Assembly: GCA_020833085.1 (NCBI GenBank)
Contig: JAJHQY010000003.1
Location: 1 to 25,204, forward strand
From: Desulfurococcaceae archaeon
GTDB lineage: Archaea; Thermoproteota; Thermoprotei_A; Sulfolobales; Desulfurococcaceae
DNA length: 25,204 nucleotides
Reading direction: 5' to 3'
Made by a program: the position numbers and the translations under genes
Shown: positions 14,849-22,196 of the stretch, piece after piece
Numbering within the stretch: position 1 is the first letter of the stretch
Layout: every line of letters starts with the position of its first letter
The notes under the pieces: generated by a model
Told to the model about the DNA's origin: nothing
Seen by the model: only the letters and a program-made list of their open reading frames with translations
The model's database searches: none

Positions 14849-15496
14849 GTGCCAGACTTCAAGATCGTGATTTCAGACCCCGAGGCGCCGAGACAGGAAA
14901 GAGTACTTAGAGTGAAAGTAGTTGGAGACCCAGATATACCGTTCACTGACAGTATGAAAGAGCAGTTCGAACTACCCATAATTAAGATGAACTCTAAAAT
15001 GTACACGGAACTCGGAGCTAAGCACGGCGTAGTGACTATTAGAATGATCAGGCCCGACACTAACGTGAAAGTCAAGATCACGGGTAGAGTTGAGGTGGAC
15101 GACAAAATACCAGATGGCGAGGTGAGAGTGAGTCTCGCGAGGCTAATAGACCTGACTGGGCAACAAGAACTAGAGGGAGAGGTGTTTAGAGCTAGAGCGT
15201 GGCAGATAAGAATAAACGACCAGAGGACTAGTGCTTTTCTAGGGCTGAGAATAGGTGACGAAGTAGACGGCTCTATTGTGGGGCTAAGGGGGGTTAGGCT
15301 AGTAATAACGGGGGGTAGCGACATAAGCGGATTTCCAATGAGGCCAGACATACCTGGGCCAGTGAAGAAGGCCGCTCTGCTATCCGGTCCTCCAGGCTTC
15401 CACCCACGTGAAGACGGCGAGCGTAGACGCAAAATTGTCAGGGGCAACACAATCGCGCCTGACATAGTCCAGATCAATACTAAAATAAAGTACTGA
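14849..15496 (+). CDS. rps6e: Small ribosomal subunit protein eS6 (S6e)
   Basis: eS6 is a 30S protein shared by archaea and eukaryotes. GTG 14849 (MPDFKIVISDPEA) matches the family N-terminus, has GGTGAG four bases upstream and lies downstream of a TATA box, giving 215 residues. Motifs include GLRIGDEVDGSIVGL, VRLVITGGSDISGFPMRPDI, and GNTIAPDIVQINTKI near the end. The frame is also open to TTG 14765, which has a strong AGGAGGT site and would add 28 residues including C-K-C; I consider this less likely. aIF2-gamma follows after 49 bases, the usual archaeal pairing. Confidence 0.93.
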   Translation: MPDFKIVISDPEAPRQERVLRVKVVGDPDIPFTDSMKEQFELPIIKMNSKMYTELGAKHGVVTIRMIRPDTNVKVKITGRVEVDDKIPDGEVRVSLARLIDLTGQQELEGEVFRARAWQIRINDQRTSAFLGLRIGDEVDGSIVGLRGVRLVITGGSDISGFPMRPDIPGPVKKAALLSGPPGFHPREDGERRRKIVRGNTIAPDIVQINTKIKY

Positions 15497-15545
15497 GCGT
15501 GCTGAGAGCGTGTTTAGTTAAATTTTCACAGGAGATCTACGAGTA

Positions 15546-16823
15546 GTGGAGTTGAGCGGTGATGTCGTAGTGAAGCTCCCACAGCCCGAAGTGAATATAG
15601 GTGTTGTAGGCCACGTAGACCACGGCAAGACAACTCTAGTGCAGGCTCTAACTGGGATCTGGACTGCGAGGCACAGCATGGAGATCGAGAGGGGGATGAC
15701 TATTTTTCTAGGCTACGCTGACGGGAACTTGGCTTACTGCGAGGGACTGAAACCACCCGATGCGTACACTACTGAGTTGAAGTGCCTCGACGGCTCCGAG
15801 GCTAAGTTGCTGCGCAGAGTGAGCTATGTCGACGCCCCGGGACACGAGGCTTACATGACCACTATGCTCAGCGGCGCCATGGTCGTGGACGGCGCGATAC
15901 TAGTCGTAGCTGCAAACGAGCCCTGCCCACAGCCCCAGACGGTCGAGCACTTAATGGCCCTCGAGATACTCGGCGTAAAGAACATTGTTATCGTGCAAAA
16001 CAAGATAGACGTGGTCTCTAGGGATAAGGCTCTTAAAAACTACGAGGACATAAAGAAGTTCGTGCAAGGAACAGTCGCCGAGAACGCACCTATAATACCC
16101 GTGAGCGCTCTCCACAAAGTAAACATCGACGTAGTCGTGGAGGCTCTCTACAAGCTAATACCCCCACCTCCGAGAAACCTCGAGGCGAAACCAATAATGT
16201 ACGTTCTAAGAAGCTTCGACATTAATAGGCCCGGCACGCGCTACGACGAGATACAAGGCGGAGTTATAGGTGGAACGGTGCTTCAGGGTGTATTCAGAGT
16301 AGGCGACGAGATAAAAATACTGCCGGGCGTTAAGAAGCCGAGAGAGTCCGCGAAGAGCCCTTCGCAGGAGTTTACGCCTATAGTGACTACTATTGAGGAA
16401 ATAAGATTTGGAGAGCACCAGTTCGACGAGGCTAAACCCGGGGGTCTAGTAGCGTTTAGAACAACTATAGACCCCTCACTGACAAAAGCCAATCAACTAG
16501 CTGGCTCGATTGCTGTAAAAGCCGACTACGAAGTGCCCGTAGTGAGGTCAATAGAGATCTCATACAACCCTCTGAGCAGAGTAGTCGACGTACGCGGACA
16601 ACTAGTTAAACTCCCGCCCCTGCAAGTGGGAGAGAAAGTCGTGGTCGCGGTGGGCCCCGCTACTAGGATCGCGACTGTTAAGAGTGCCCGGGAGGGTAGA
16701 GCCCAGTTAGACTTAGAAATGCCCATTGCGACGTGGAGAAGGGCTCGAGTAGCTGTTGGAAGGCGCGTAGTCGCTAGGTGGAGACTTGCTGGGTGGGGTT
16801 TTGTCGAAGAACTCTACGAGTAG
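15546..16823 (+). CDS. eif2g: Translation initiation factor aIF2 subunit gamma
   Basis: This GTPase carries initiator Met-tRNA to the small subunit. The 425-residue protein has G1 GHVDHGKTT at residues 22-30, DAPGHE from 96, NKID at 152-155 and two beta-barrel domains ending RWRLAGWGFVEELYE. The zinc-knuckle insert between switch regions normally has two C-x2-C pairs; here only C65 (AYCEGL) and C80 (KCLDGSE) remain, so zinc is probably not bound in the usual way. The start is GTG 15546; TTG 15552 (MSGDVVVKLP) is possible. It overlaps the PIN gene by 23 bases. Confidence 0.96.
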   Translation: MELSGDVVVKLPQPEVNIGVVGHVDHGKTTLVQALTGIWTARHSMEIERGMTIFLGYADGNLAYCEGLKPPDAYTTELKCLDGSEAKLLRRVSYVDAPGHEAYMTTMLSGAMVVDGAILVVAANEPCPQPQTVEHLMALEILGVKNIVIVQNKIDVVSRDKALKNYEDIKKFVQGTVAENAPIIPVSALHKVNIDVVVEALYKLIPPPPRNLEAKPIMYVLRSFDINRPGTRYDEIQGGVIGGTVLQGVFRVGDEIKILPGVKKPRESAKSPSQEFTPIVTTIEEIRFGEHQFDEAKPGGLVAFRTTIDPSLTKANQLAGSIAVKADYEVPVVRSIEISYNPLSRVVDVRGQLVKLPPLQVGEKVVVAVGPATRIATVKSAREGRAQLDLEMPIATWRRARVAVGRRVVARWRLAGWGFVEELYE

Positions 16824-17238
16824 GCGCCCCCTAGTAGTCCTCGACACTAACATGTTAATGCTAGCTGCTAGTGGTGTGCGCGTATTTGAACAGATAGAGG
16901 AGGAGCTAGAGACGAAGCCCGACTTCGTAGTTTTAAAGCCTGTTTACGACGAGCTAGTTAAAATAGCCACGAGCTATAAGAGTAGTACTGCTAGAAAAGC
17001 CCTCCTCGCCCTTAGACTAGCTGAGCAGTACTGCAGAATAGTAGAGTACACGCTGAGGCCGGGAGAGAGCGTTGATGACGCTATAGTAAACTTCGCTCTT
17101 CAACACAACGCTATAGTCGCTACTAATGATAGAGAACTACGTAGAAAGCTGAGACTACACGGCATTCCAGAAGCCTATTTCAGAGAGGAGGCGAGGCGTG
17201 TTAAAGTTGAAGGCGTTCCTCGAGGTAACTACCTGTGA
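16801..17238 (+). CDS. PIN-domain protein of the aIF2-gamma neighbourhood (Fcf1/Utp24-like)
   Basis: The 145-residue protein is essentially one PIN domain, a metal-dependent RNase fold. Acidic residues in family positions are D15 (VVLDTNML), E51 (YDELV), the aspartates of SVDDAIV and D in ATNDREL. In archaea a PIN protein related to the rRNA-processing nucleases Fcf1/Utp24 sits between aIF2-gamma and rpoE, as here, so a role in rRNA maturation is likely but not shown. TTG 16801 has GGGTGG upstream; TTG 16786 would add five residues. No antitoxin partner is present, which speaks against a VapC toxin. Confidence 0.88.
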   Translation: MSKNSTSRRPLVVLDTNMLMLAASGVRVFEQIEEELETKPDFVVLKPVYDELVKIATSYKSSTARKALLALRLAEQYCRIVEYTLRPGESVDDAIVNFALQHNAIVATNDRELRRKLRLHGIPEAYFREEARRVKVEGVPRGNYL

Positions 17239-17300
17239 GTGCCTCTACTTTGAAGAGCCCGGCTAGAACACGAGCTCCTCTAAACTCGCAAGTAGGCGTG

Positions 17301-17367
17301 CGCGGGAGACTCTAGTAGTAAGTCGAAGAGAGACCCGCGGGCGGTTGGGAGTAGCTGTGAGCTACTC
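17301..17367. other. Two hairpins in the gap before rpoE1
   Basis: The 211-base gap 17239-17449 has no convincing gene. CGCGGG (17301-17306) pairs with CCCGCG (17334-17339); inside it, CTCT (17310-17313) pairs with AGAG (17327-17330), separated by a symmetrical AGA/AGA internal loop. A second, perfect hairpin, GAGTAGCT (17349-17356) with AGCTACTC (17360-17367), has a 3-base GTG loop. They may be a terminator region, a leader element for rpoE1 or a small RNA; strand cannot be set from symmetry. Confidence 0.4.
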
Positions 17368-17449
17368 GTGGACTACACTTATTAGCCTTGAAACGACTAT
17401 GCCTAGTAAGTTAAGCTCTCTGGTTAAGTCTAGTTGAGTGTGAGTAGAG

Positions 17450-18028
17450 ATGTTTATGCTGGTGAAAGCGAGAGACTTAGTGAGAGTGCCGCCGAGTAAA
17501 TTCTCAAAGCCCTTAGAGTCCGCTGTACTAGAGGGGCTCAGAGCTAAGTACGAGAATAGGCTGGTGTACATCGAGGACGCGGAGAGGAACACCAAACACT
17601 TAGCCGTAGTAGTGGCAATAGTTAGCGCTAGCGTAGATCCCCTCGGAATTCTAGTGCCAGGTGACGGCGCGTCGTATCACAATGTAGAGTTCGAGTTTGT
17701 CGCGTTTTCTCCATTCGTGAAGGAGGTTGTAGAGGGCGAAGTAGTGTCTGTTACTAGAGCGGGGCTCTACGTGAATCTCGGCGTTATTGACGGCTTTATT
17801 CACATAAACCAAGTCTCCGACGAGCACGTGACTTTCGACACGGCCACGGGATCACTACTGCTAGAAGAGAGCAGAAGGCGCGTTGAGAGAGGCGATGTTG
17901 TTAGAGCTAGAGTCTACACAATGGGAATACTGCCGGGTAAGGGCATAAGAATACACATGACTATGAGGCAGCCGGGGCTCGGGAAATTAGAGTGGATTAA
18001 AGAGGGCAAGGCGGGTAGGTCTAAGTAG
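17450..18028 (+). CDS. rpoE1: RNA polymerase subunit Rpo7 (E1)
   Basis: Rpo7, with Rpo4, forms the stalk of archaeal RNA polymerase, binds emerging RNA and helps open the promoter. The 192-residue product begins MFMLVKARDLVRVPPSKF and has an N-terminal RNP-like domain (to about residue 80), then an S1 RNA-binding domain (GEVVSVTRAGLYVNLGVIDG through about 165). ATG 17450 is chosen; ATG 17456 is possible. Its position before spt4, after aIF2-gamma and the PIN protein, is the standard archaeal arrangement. Confidence 0.95.
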   Translation: MFMLVKARDLVRVPPSKFSKPLESAVLEGLRAKYENRLVYIEDAERNTKHLAVVVAIVSASVDPLGILVPGDGASYHNVEFEFVAFSPFVKEVVEGEVVSVTRAGLYVNLGVIDGFIHINQVSDEHVTFDTATGSLLLEESRRRVERGDVVRARVYTMGILPGKGIRIHMTMRQPGLGKLEWIKEGKAGRSK

Positions 18029-18071
18029 CACTTCACGCACAGCTCTAGAAGCCGCTCGAGTGTGAGCCGGC

Positions 18072-18284
18072 TTGAGTACTAGGAGGAAGAAGGCTCCGTT
18101 CAAGGCGTGCTCCTCGTGCAGGGCGCTAGTAGACAGAGAAGCCGAGGTTTGCCCGCACTGCGGCTCCAAAGAGTTCACCGATGAGTGGAGCGGCGTCATA
18201 ATAACCATTGACCCCGAGGGCTCTGAACTGGCTAAGGCGCTGAGCATTACTGGCAAGGGTAGGTATGCTGTTAAACTCGAGTAG
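18072..18284 (+). CDS. spt4: Transcription elongation factor Spt4 (RpoE2)
   Basis: Spt4 binds the NGN domain of Spt5 and raises polymerase processivity. The 70-residue protein has the zinc ribbon C13-x2-C16 (ACSSCRALV) and C27-x2-C30 (VCPHCGSKEF), then DEWSGVIITIDPEGSE. The start is TTG 18072, the only option that includes both cysteine pairs; GTGAG lies five bases upstream. It overlaps the following gene by 20 bases. Confidence 0.94.
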   Translation: MSTRRKKAPFKACSSCRALVDREAEVCPHCGSKEFTDEWSGVIITIDPEGSELAKALSITGKGRYAVKLE

Positions 18285-18783
18285 GACACCCCTAGCTATT
18301 CCAGCACTAGTACTGCCCTCGGAGTTCAGAAGAGCCCTCGCTCTACCCCAGGGCACACTGTACGTAGAGCCAACTCGTGGAGAAGTGAGGGGCCTCAGCG
18401 CTGTTGTCTCTGTGGGGGACGTCGTGTCGGCGAGGCACAGCGCCGTTATTAGAGTCGTCGACTACAAGAGCGAGAGGCGCCCACACGCGGCCAGCTACGC
18501 GGTTAGTACTAGTGAGTGTAGAGTGGTTGTAAACCCCCCGGGCACGTTGAGCTTGAACACAATAACTACTGTTAGTGGCGTGGAGAGGGGGTGTATCAGG
18601 GTAGTGGGAGAAGAGGACTTACTAGTCATACCGTTTCTGGCTAGGCGAGGTATTAGTATTATTTATGGTCAGCCTGGTGTCGGTGCTGTGAAGCTTAAAT
18701 CGGACTTAAACATTGCTTTAAAAATGCTGAAGTTACTTAAACCCAGTATAGTCGCCTATGGCGTGGGTGGTGTCTATGAGTAA
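18265..18783 (+). CDS. GTP-dependent dephospho-CoA kinase (DUF359 family)
   Basis: This enzyme makes the last step of coenzyme A synthesis in archaea, phosphorylating dephospho-CoA with GTP. The 172-residue product has VVSVGDVVS (family GDxVt motif), GEEDLLVIPFLA and YGQPGVGAV, characteristic of DUF359 proteins; the biochemical function was established for a Thermococcus homologue. ATG 18265 has AAGGGTAGG upstream and lies within spt4. A metabolic gene embedded between spt4 and rps24e is a conserved archaeal arrangement, not an insertion. Confidence 0.88.
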   Translation: MLLNSSRTPLAIPALVLPSEFRRALALPQGTLYVEPTRGEVRGLSAVVSVGDVVSARHSAVIRVVDYKSERRPHAASYAVSTSECRVVVNPPGTLSLNTITTVSGVERGCIRVVGEEDLLVIPFLARRGISIIYGQPGVGAVKLKSDLNIALKMLKLLKPSIVAYGVGGVYE

Positions 18784-19120
18784 GCACATTAGACTGCTAG
18801 ACAAGTACGACTGCGAAGTGGTGGAAGAGCGCTATAATCCACTAATAAGGAGGCGCGAACTCGTATTAAGAGTGTTTCATGGGGGCGAGGGGACTCCCAG
18901 TAGAGGGCTCTTGAAAAAAGCTGTAGCTAGCTTGTACAACGCTGACTTGAACGCAGTGTACATTAGGTCTATTAAAACAGAGTACGGTATGTGCGCGAGC
19001 AGAGTTGAAGTCCACATTTACGATAGTCCTGAGCGCGCGAGAGCCTTTGAGCCGGAGTACATTATTAAGAGAGATGAAGAGTCTCTCGCAAAACTAGCAC
19101 AGACTCAGACGTCCCAGTAG
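18776..19120 (+). CDS. rps24e: Small ribosomal subunit protein eS24 (S24e)
   Basis: eS24 is a 30S protein shared with eukaryotes. ATG 18776 (MSKHIRLLDKYDCEVVEERY) overlaps the end of the kinase gene and has GGGTGGTG four bases upstream; ATG 18758 would add six residues without support. The 114-residue product contains NPLIRRRELVLRVFHGGEGT and a YNADLNAVYIRSIKTEYG segment typical of the family. A loose alanine/threonine/glutamine tail ends it. Confidence 0.94.
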   Translation: MSKHIRLLDKYDCEVVEERYNPLIRRRELVLRVFHGGEGTPSRGLLKKAVASLYNADLNAVYIRSIKTEYGMCASRVEVHIYDSPERARAFEPEYIIKRDEESLAKLAQTQTSQ

Positions 19121-19130
19121 GTGACTAATT

Positions 19131-19292
19131 ATGCCGTATATTCACAAGCTCTACGAAATAGACGTCGAGAAGTGGACTATTAGGAGAAAGAACAAGACTT
19201 GTCCAAAGTGCGGGTCTTTCATGGCTTTCCACAAAGAGCCCATCCCCCGCTGGCACTGCGGCAAGTGTAGCTACGTTGAGTTTGCCAAGTAG
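19131..19292 (+). CDS. rps27ae: Small ribosomal subunit protein eS31 (S27ae)
   Basis: This 53-residue zinc-ribbon 30S protein runs from ATG 19131 to TAG 19292. It begins MPYIHKLYEIDVEKW and has C24-x2-C27 (KTCPKCGSF) and C43-x2-C46 (WHCGKCSYVEF). In eukaryotes the same domain is fused to ubiquitin; the archaeal version is free, as here. It sits 10 bases after rps24e and 28 before kae1, the usual archaeal order. Confidence 0.96.
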   Translation: MPYIHKLYEIDVEKWTIRRKNKTCPKCGSFMAFHKEPIPRWHCGKCSYVEFAK

Positions 19293-19320
19293 GGAGGACT
19301 AGGCTAAAGGATTAACAGTA

Positions 19321-20394
19321 ATGCTCGAAGGGCAACTGTACGAGATCCCCGTAGTAGTGCCCCCTACTGAGAGGCGAGTAGTAGTACTCGGAATAGAGTC
19401 TACTAGTCACACTTTCGGAGTGGGTGTTCTAGAGTTCAAGAGCGGGCGAGTACGCGTACTAGCTAACAAGTCAAGTCACTACAAGCCCGAGAAGGGCGGA
19501 ATACACCCCAGCGAGGCCGCTCAACACCACGTAAACGCCGCTCACAGTGTAGTTAAGAGCGCTCTTGAAGAAGCTGGGCTTACTCTACGCGAAGTAGACG
19601 TCGTGGCTGTAGCTGTGGGGCCCGGTCTCGGCCCGTGTCTCAGGGTTGGTGCAACAGTAGCGAGGTTTCTCTCAGCCTACTGGAATAAGCCACTAGTACC
19701 CGTCAACCACGCAGTCGCGCACATAGAGATAGGTAAGCTCGCGGGGGGTATGAGAGACCCACTTGTAGTGTACGTGTCGGGAGGCAACACCCTAATAGCC
19801 GTGCAGAAAGATAAGAGATACAGAGTTCTAGGCGAGACTCTCGACATACCCCTCGGCAATCTACTAGACACTTTTACACGCGAGATTGGAATAGCCCCAC
19901 CCTATGTAGTTAACGGCAAGCACGCCATTGATATCTGCGCTGAGTGGAGCAACGAGTTCATTCCACTACCATACACCGTGAAGGGGGCCGACCTCAGCTT
20001 CTCGGGTCTACTAACAGCTGCCTTGAGAATTGCAAGAGAAGCTGGGAGTAGTAGGAGCCAGCTAGGTAGAGTGTGTAATAGTTTGAGGGAAACCGCGTTC
20101 AACATGCTACTCGAGGTCGTTGAGAGAAGTTTAATGCTCACTGGTAAGCGCGAAGTCCTACTAGTGGGCGGAGTAGCTTCGAATACTGTACTCAGAGAGA
20201 AGTTCGAGGCCCTCGCCGGGTTTTACGGTGTCAAGTACTACGGGACTCCCCCCGAGATCGCTGGAGACAACGGCTTAATGATAGCGTACACGGGACTACT
20301 CCAGTACCTCTACGGCAGGCTCGTAGAGCCCGAAAACCTAGTGGTGAGGCAGCGCTTTAGACTAGACGAGGAGACGTACCCGTGGCTCTCGTAG
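19321..20394 (+). CDS. kae1: KEOPS subunit Kae1 (tRNA t6A synthesis)
   Basis: Kae1 transfers the threonylcarbamoyl group to A37 of ANN-decoding tRNAs within the KEOPS complex. The 357-residue ASKHA-fold protein has LGIESTSHTFGVGV, the metal site NHAVAHIE (H130, H134), YVSGGNT (151-157), and the late motifs GGVASN and GDNG. It starts at ATG 19321 with about 20 residues before the usual family start; GTG 19357 would remove 12 of these. It overlaps bud32 by 13 bases, matching the Kae1-Bud32 pairing that is a single fused protein in some archaea. Confidence 0.96.
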   Translation: MLEGQLYEIPVVVPPTERRVVVLGIESTSHTFGVGVLEFKSGRVRVLANKSSHYKPEKGGIHPSEAAQHHVNAAHSVVKSALEEAGLTLREVDVVAVAVGPGLGPCLRVGATVARFLSAYWNKPLVPVNHAVAHIEIGKLAGGMRDPLVVYVSGGNTLIAVQKDKRYRVLGETLDIPLGNLLDTFTREIGIAPPYVVNGKHAIDICAEWSNEFIPLPYTVKGADLSFSGLLTAALRIAREAGSSRSQLGRVCNSLRETAFNMLLEVVERSLMLTGKREVLLVGGVASNTVLREKFEALAGFYGVKYYGTPPEIAGDNGLMIAYTGLLQYLYGRLVEPENLVVRQRFRLDEETYPWLS

Positions 20395-21065
20395 ACTCTA
20401 CTCTTATAGCTCGAGGAGCCGAGGCTGAAATCTACCTCGGAGAGTTCTTCGGCGTGAGAGTCGTTATTAAGAAGAGAGTGAGCAAGCCTTTTAGAAATCC
20501 CGTTTTCAATAAGGTGTTTATCGAGTCGAGGACTAGAACTGAAGCCAAAATTCTCTCAGAGCTCTACTTGGCTGGCGTGCCAGTACCACCCGTACTACTA
20601 GTAGACGAGGAGGCTGGTGTTATTGTAATGGAGTACATAGAGGGGTCGAGGCTCTCAGATATACTGGGCTCGCTTAGCGCGAGCGTAGTCGAGGAGATCG
20701 CGGGGAATATTGGGAAGTACGCCGCCTTAATGCACAACATGGGTATATACCACGGAGACTTCACGCTCGCAAATGTACTGCTCAGAGAGAGCGGCAAGAT
20801 AGTGATAATAGACTTCGGGCTGTCCGGCTACAGTAATGACGTTGAAGAGTACGCTATAGACTTGCACTTAATGAGTAGAAGCGTTGAAGCCCTATTCCCC
20901 GAGCTCGCAGAGGCGTTTACGAGGACCATGTTCAAGGCGTACAGAGAGCACAGCAAAGTAGGTGGCGACGCCGTAATTAGGAAAGTGAGCGAGATTCGCG
21001 CTAGGGGCAGGTATGTTGACAGAGAAATTCGCAAAGCCATCTTGAGGGAGAAGTATGTCGAGTAG
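20382..21065 (+). CDS. bud32: KEOPS subunit Bud32 (small kinase/ATPase)
   Basis: Bud32 is an atypical small kinase that binds Kae1 and whose ATPase activity supports t6A formation. The 227-residue protein has GAEAEIYLG in place of the glycine loop, K30 (VVIKKR), HGDFTLANVL (124-133, catalytic D126 and N131) and DFGLS (D144). A basic C-terminal tail (RGRYVDREIRKAILREKY) is also typical. GTG 20382 overlaps the kae1 stop. The following pyrophosphatase gene overlaps its end by 11 bases. Confidence 0.95.
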   Translation: MALVDSTLIARGAEAEIYLGEFFGVRVVIKKRVSKPFRNPVFNKVFIESRTRTEAKILSELYLAGVPVPPVLLVDEEAGVIVMEYIEGSRLSDILGSLSASVVEEIAGNIGKYAALMHNMGIYHGDFTLANVLLRESGKIVIIDFGLSGYSNDVEEYAIDLHLMSRSVEALFPELAEAFTRTMFKAYREHSKVGGDAVIRKVSEIRARGRYVDREIRKAILREKYVE

Positions 21066-21624
21066 AAAAGTGTGCTTTGCAACTAGTAACGTGCATAAAC
21101 TAGAAGAAGTCTCAGCTGTAGCTAGAGAGTACGGTATTGAGTTAGAGCAGTGCAATTTACCTAAAATAGAGGTTCAGGGAGACAGCCTCGTAGAGATCGT
21201 CTCTAAGTCTGTTATTCTCGCGTACCTATTTGCAAATAGACCAGTACTCGTCGAGGACGCCGGTCTCTTCATAAAAGCACTCAACGGCTTTCCAGGTCCT
21301 TATAGTAGCTACGTGTACAGGACTATAGGGCTGAGAGGGGTGCTCAAATTACTAGAAGGAGTTGAAGAGAGAGAGGCGTGTTTCAAGTCGGCTGCCGCGC
21401 TAGCTTACGAGAGAGGAGTCATTATTGGTGAGGGAGAGGTTTGCGGCTACATTACCACTGCGCCCAGAGGTACGCGGGGATTTGGATTTGACCCCATATT
21501 TGTCCCTTACGGCGACACGAGAACTTTCGCTGAAATGAGCGTAGAGGAGAAGAATAAGTATAGTCATAGAGCTAAAGCAGTTTCACGAGTTTTTGCTAAA
21601 TACGTGGAATCAAGCATTTTTTAG
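21055..21624 (+). CDS. XTP/dITP pyrophosphatase (Ham1/RdgB family)
   Basis: The enzyme removes non-canonical purine nucleotides (dITP, XTP) by releasing pyrophosphate, protecting RNA and DNA. The 189-residue product has the family motifs SNVHKLEE (11-18), VEDAGLFI (from 66), FPGPYSSYV, RGFGFDPIFVPYG, and AEMSVEEKNKYSHRAKA. ATG 21055 overlaps bud32, indicating co-translation with the KEOPS genes. Confidence 0.94.
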   Translation: MSSRKVCFATSNVHKLEEVSAVAREYGIELEQCNLPKIEVQGDSLVEIVSKSVILAYLFANRPVLVEDAGLFIKALNGFPGPYSSYVYRTIGLRGVLKLLEGVEEREACFKSAAALAYERGVIIGEGEVCGYITTAPRGTRGFGFDPIFVPYGDTRTFAEMSVEEKNKYSHRAKAVSRVFAKYVESSIF

Positions 21625-21629
21625 GGGTG

Positions 21630-21637
21630 TATTTATT
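21630..21637 (+). promoter_or_regulatory. TATA-like box for rps15
   Basis: TATTTATT lies 29-36 bases before GTG 21666 and predicts a start of transcription close to the coding start, leaving a very short leader. Confidence 0.35.
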
Positions 21638-21665
21638 GAAGTGTGATTAGACGTGGTGAAGTATA

Positions 21666-22151
21666 GTGAACAAGAAGCGCGATAAGGGGCAATCACACTC
21701 CACTAGACCCGCGCGCGCCGGGCCACCACGCTGGCTCAAACTAGACCTCAGTCCGAGTGACATAGAGCAGCTCGTAGTCGAGTTAGCTAAGAAGGGCTAC
21801 CCTCCCTCAATGATAGGTATTATACTGCGAGACCAGTACGGAATACCGCTACTTAAGCAGGTTATAGGCAAGAAAGTTGAAGATGTACTCGAAAAGCACG
21901 GTATTAAACTAGTCGTGCCTGAAGACCTCTTTAACTTAATGAAGAGAGCTGTTAATCTACGTAGACACTTAGAAGAGCACCCCAAGGACTACCACAGCAA
22001 GCGTGGTTTAATAGAAATAGAGTCTAAAATACACAGGCTCGTCAAGTACTACAAGAGAGTTGGTAAATTACCACCAGACTGGAACTACGATCCGGAAGCG
22101 GCGAAGTTAATTGTGTCCACAGGACTCTACAAGTTCCCGCAGACATCGTGA
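21666..22151 (+). CDS. rps15: Small ribosomal subunit protein uS15
   Basis: uS15 binds 16S rRNA early in platform assembly. The 161-residue product has the archaeal/eukaryotic N-terminal extension ([20 protein letters not shown] and [20 protein letters not shown]) and the helical core ending [20 protein letters not shown]. The start is GTG 21666 with GGTGA upstream. Its downstream linkage to a RecJ/Cdc45-like gene, pcc1 and rps3ae is conserved across archaea. Confidence 0.95.
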   Translation: MNKKRDKGQSHSTRPARAGPPRWLKLDLSPSDIEQLVVELAKKGYPPSMIGIILRDQYGIPLLKQVIGKKVEDVLEKHGIKLVVPEDLFNLMKRAVNLRRHLEEHPKDYHSKRGLIEIESKIHRLVKYYKRVGKLPPDWNYDPEAAKLIVSTGLYKFPQTS

Positions 22152-22196
22152 TTTTAATAGCACTCACTACTTCTCAGTACTTGGTGTACTAGCTAC

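Noticed and set aside
14815..15477. Minus-strand frame of 220 codons opposite rps6e
   Set aside because: Long but antisense to a clear S6e; composition (serine, leucine, proline) reflects the opposite strand, with no motif.
16801..17238. VapC toxin of a toxin-antitoxin pair
   Set aside because: No antitoxin gene is adjacent, and the position between aIF2-gamma and rpoE1 is the conserved place of a housekeeping PIN protein.
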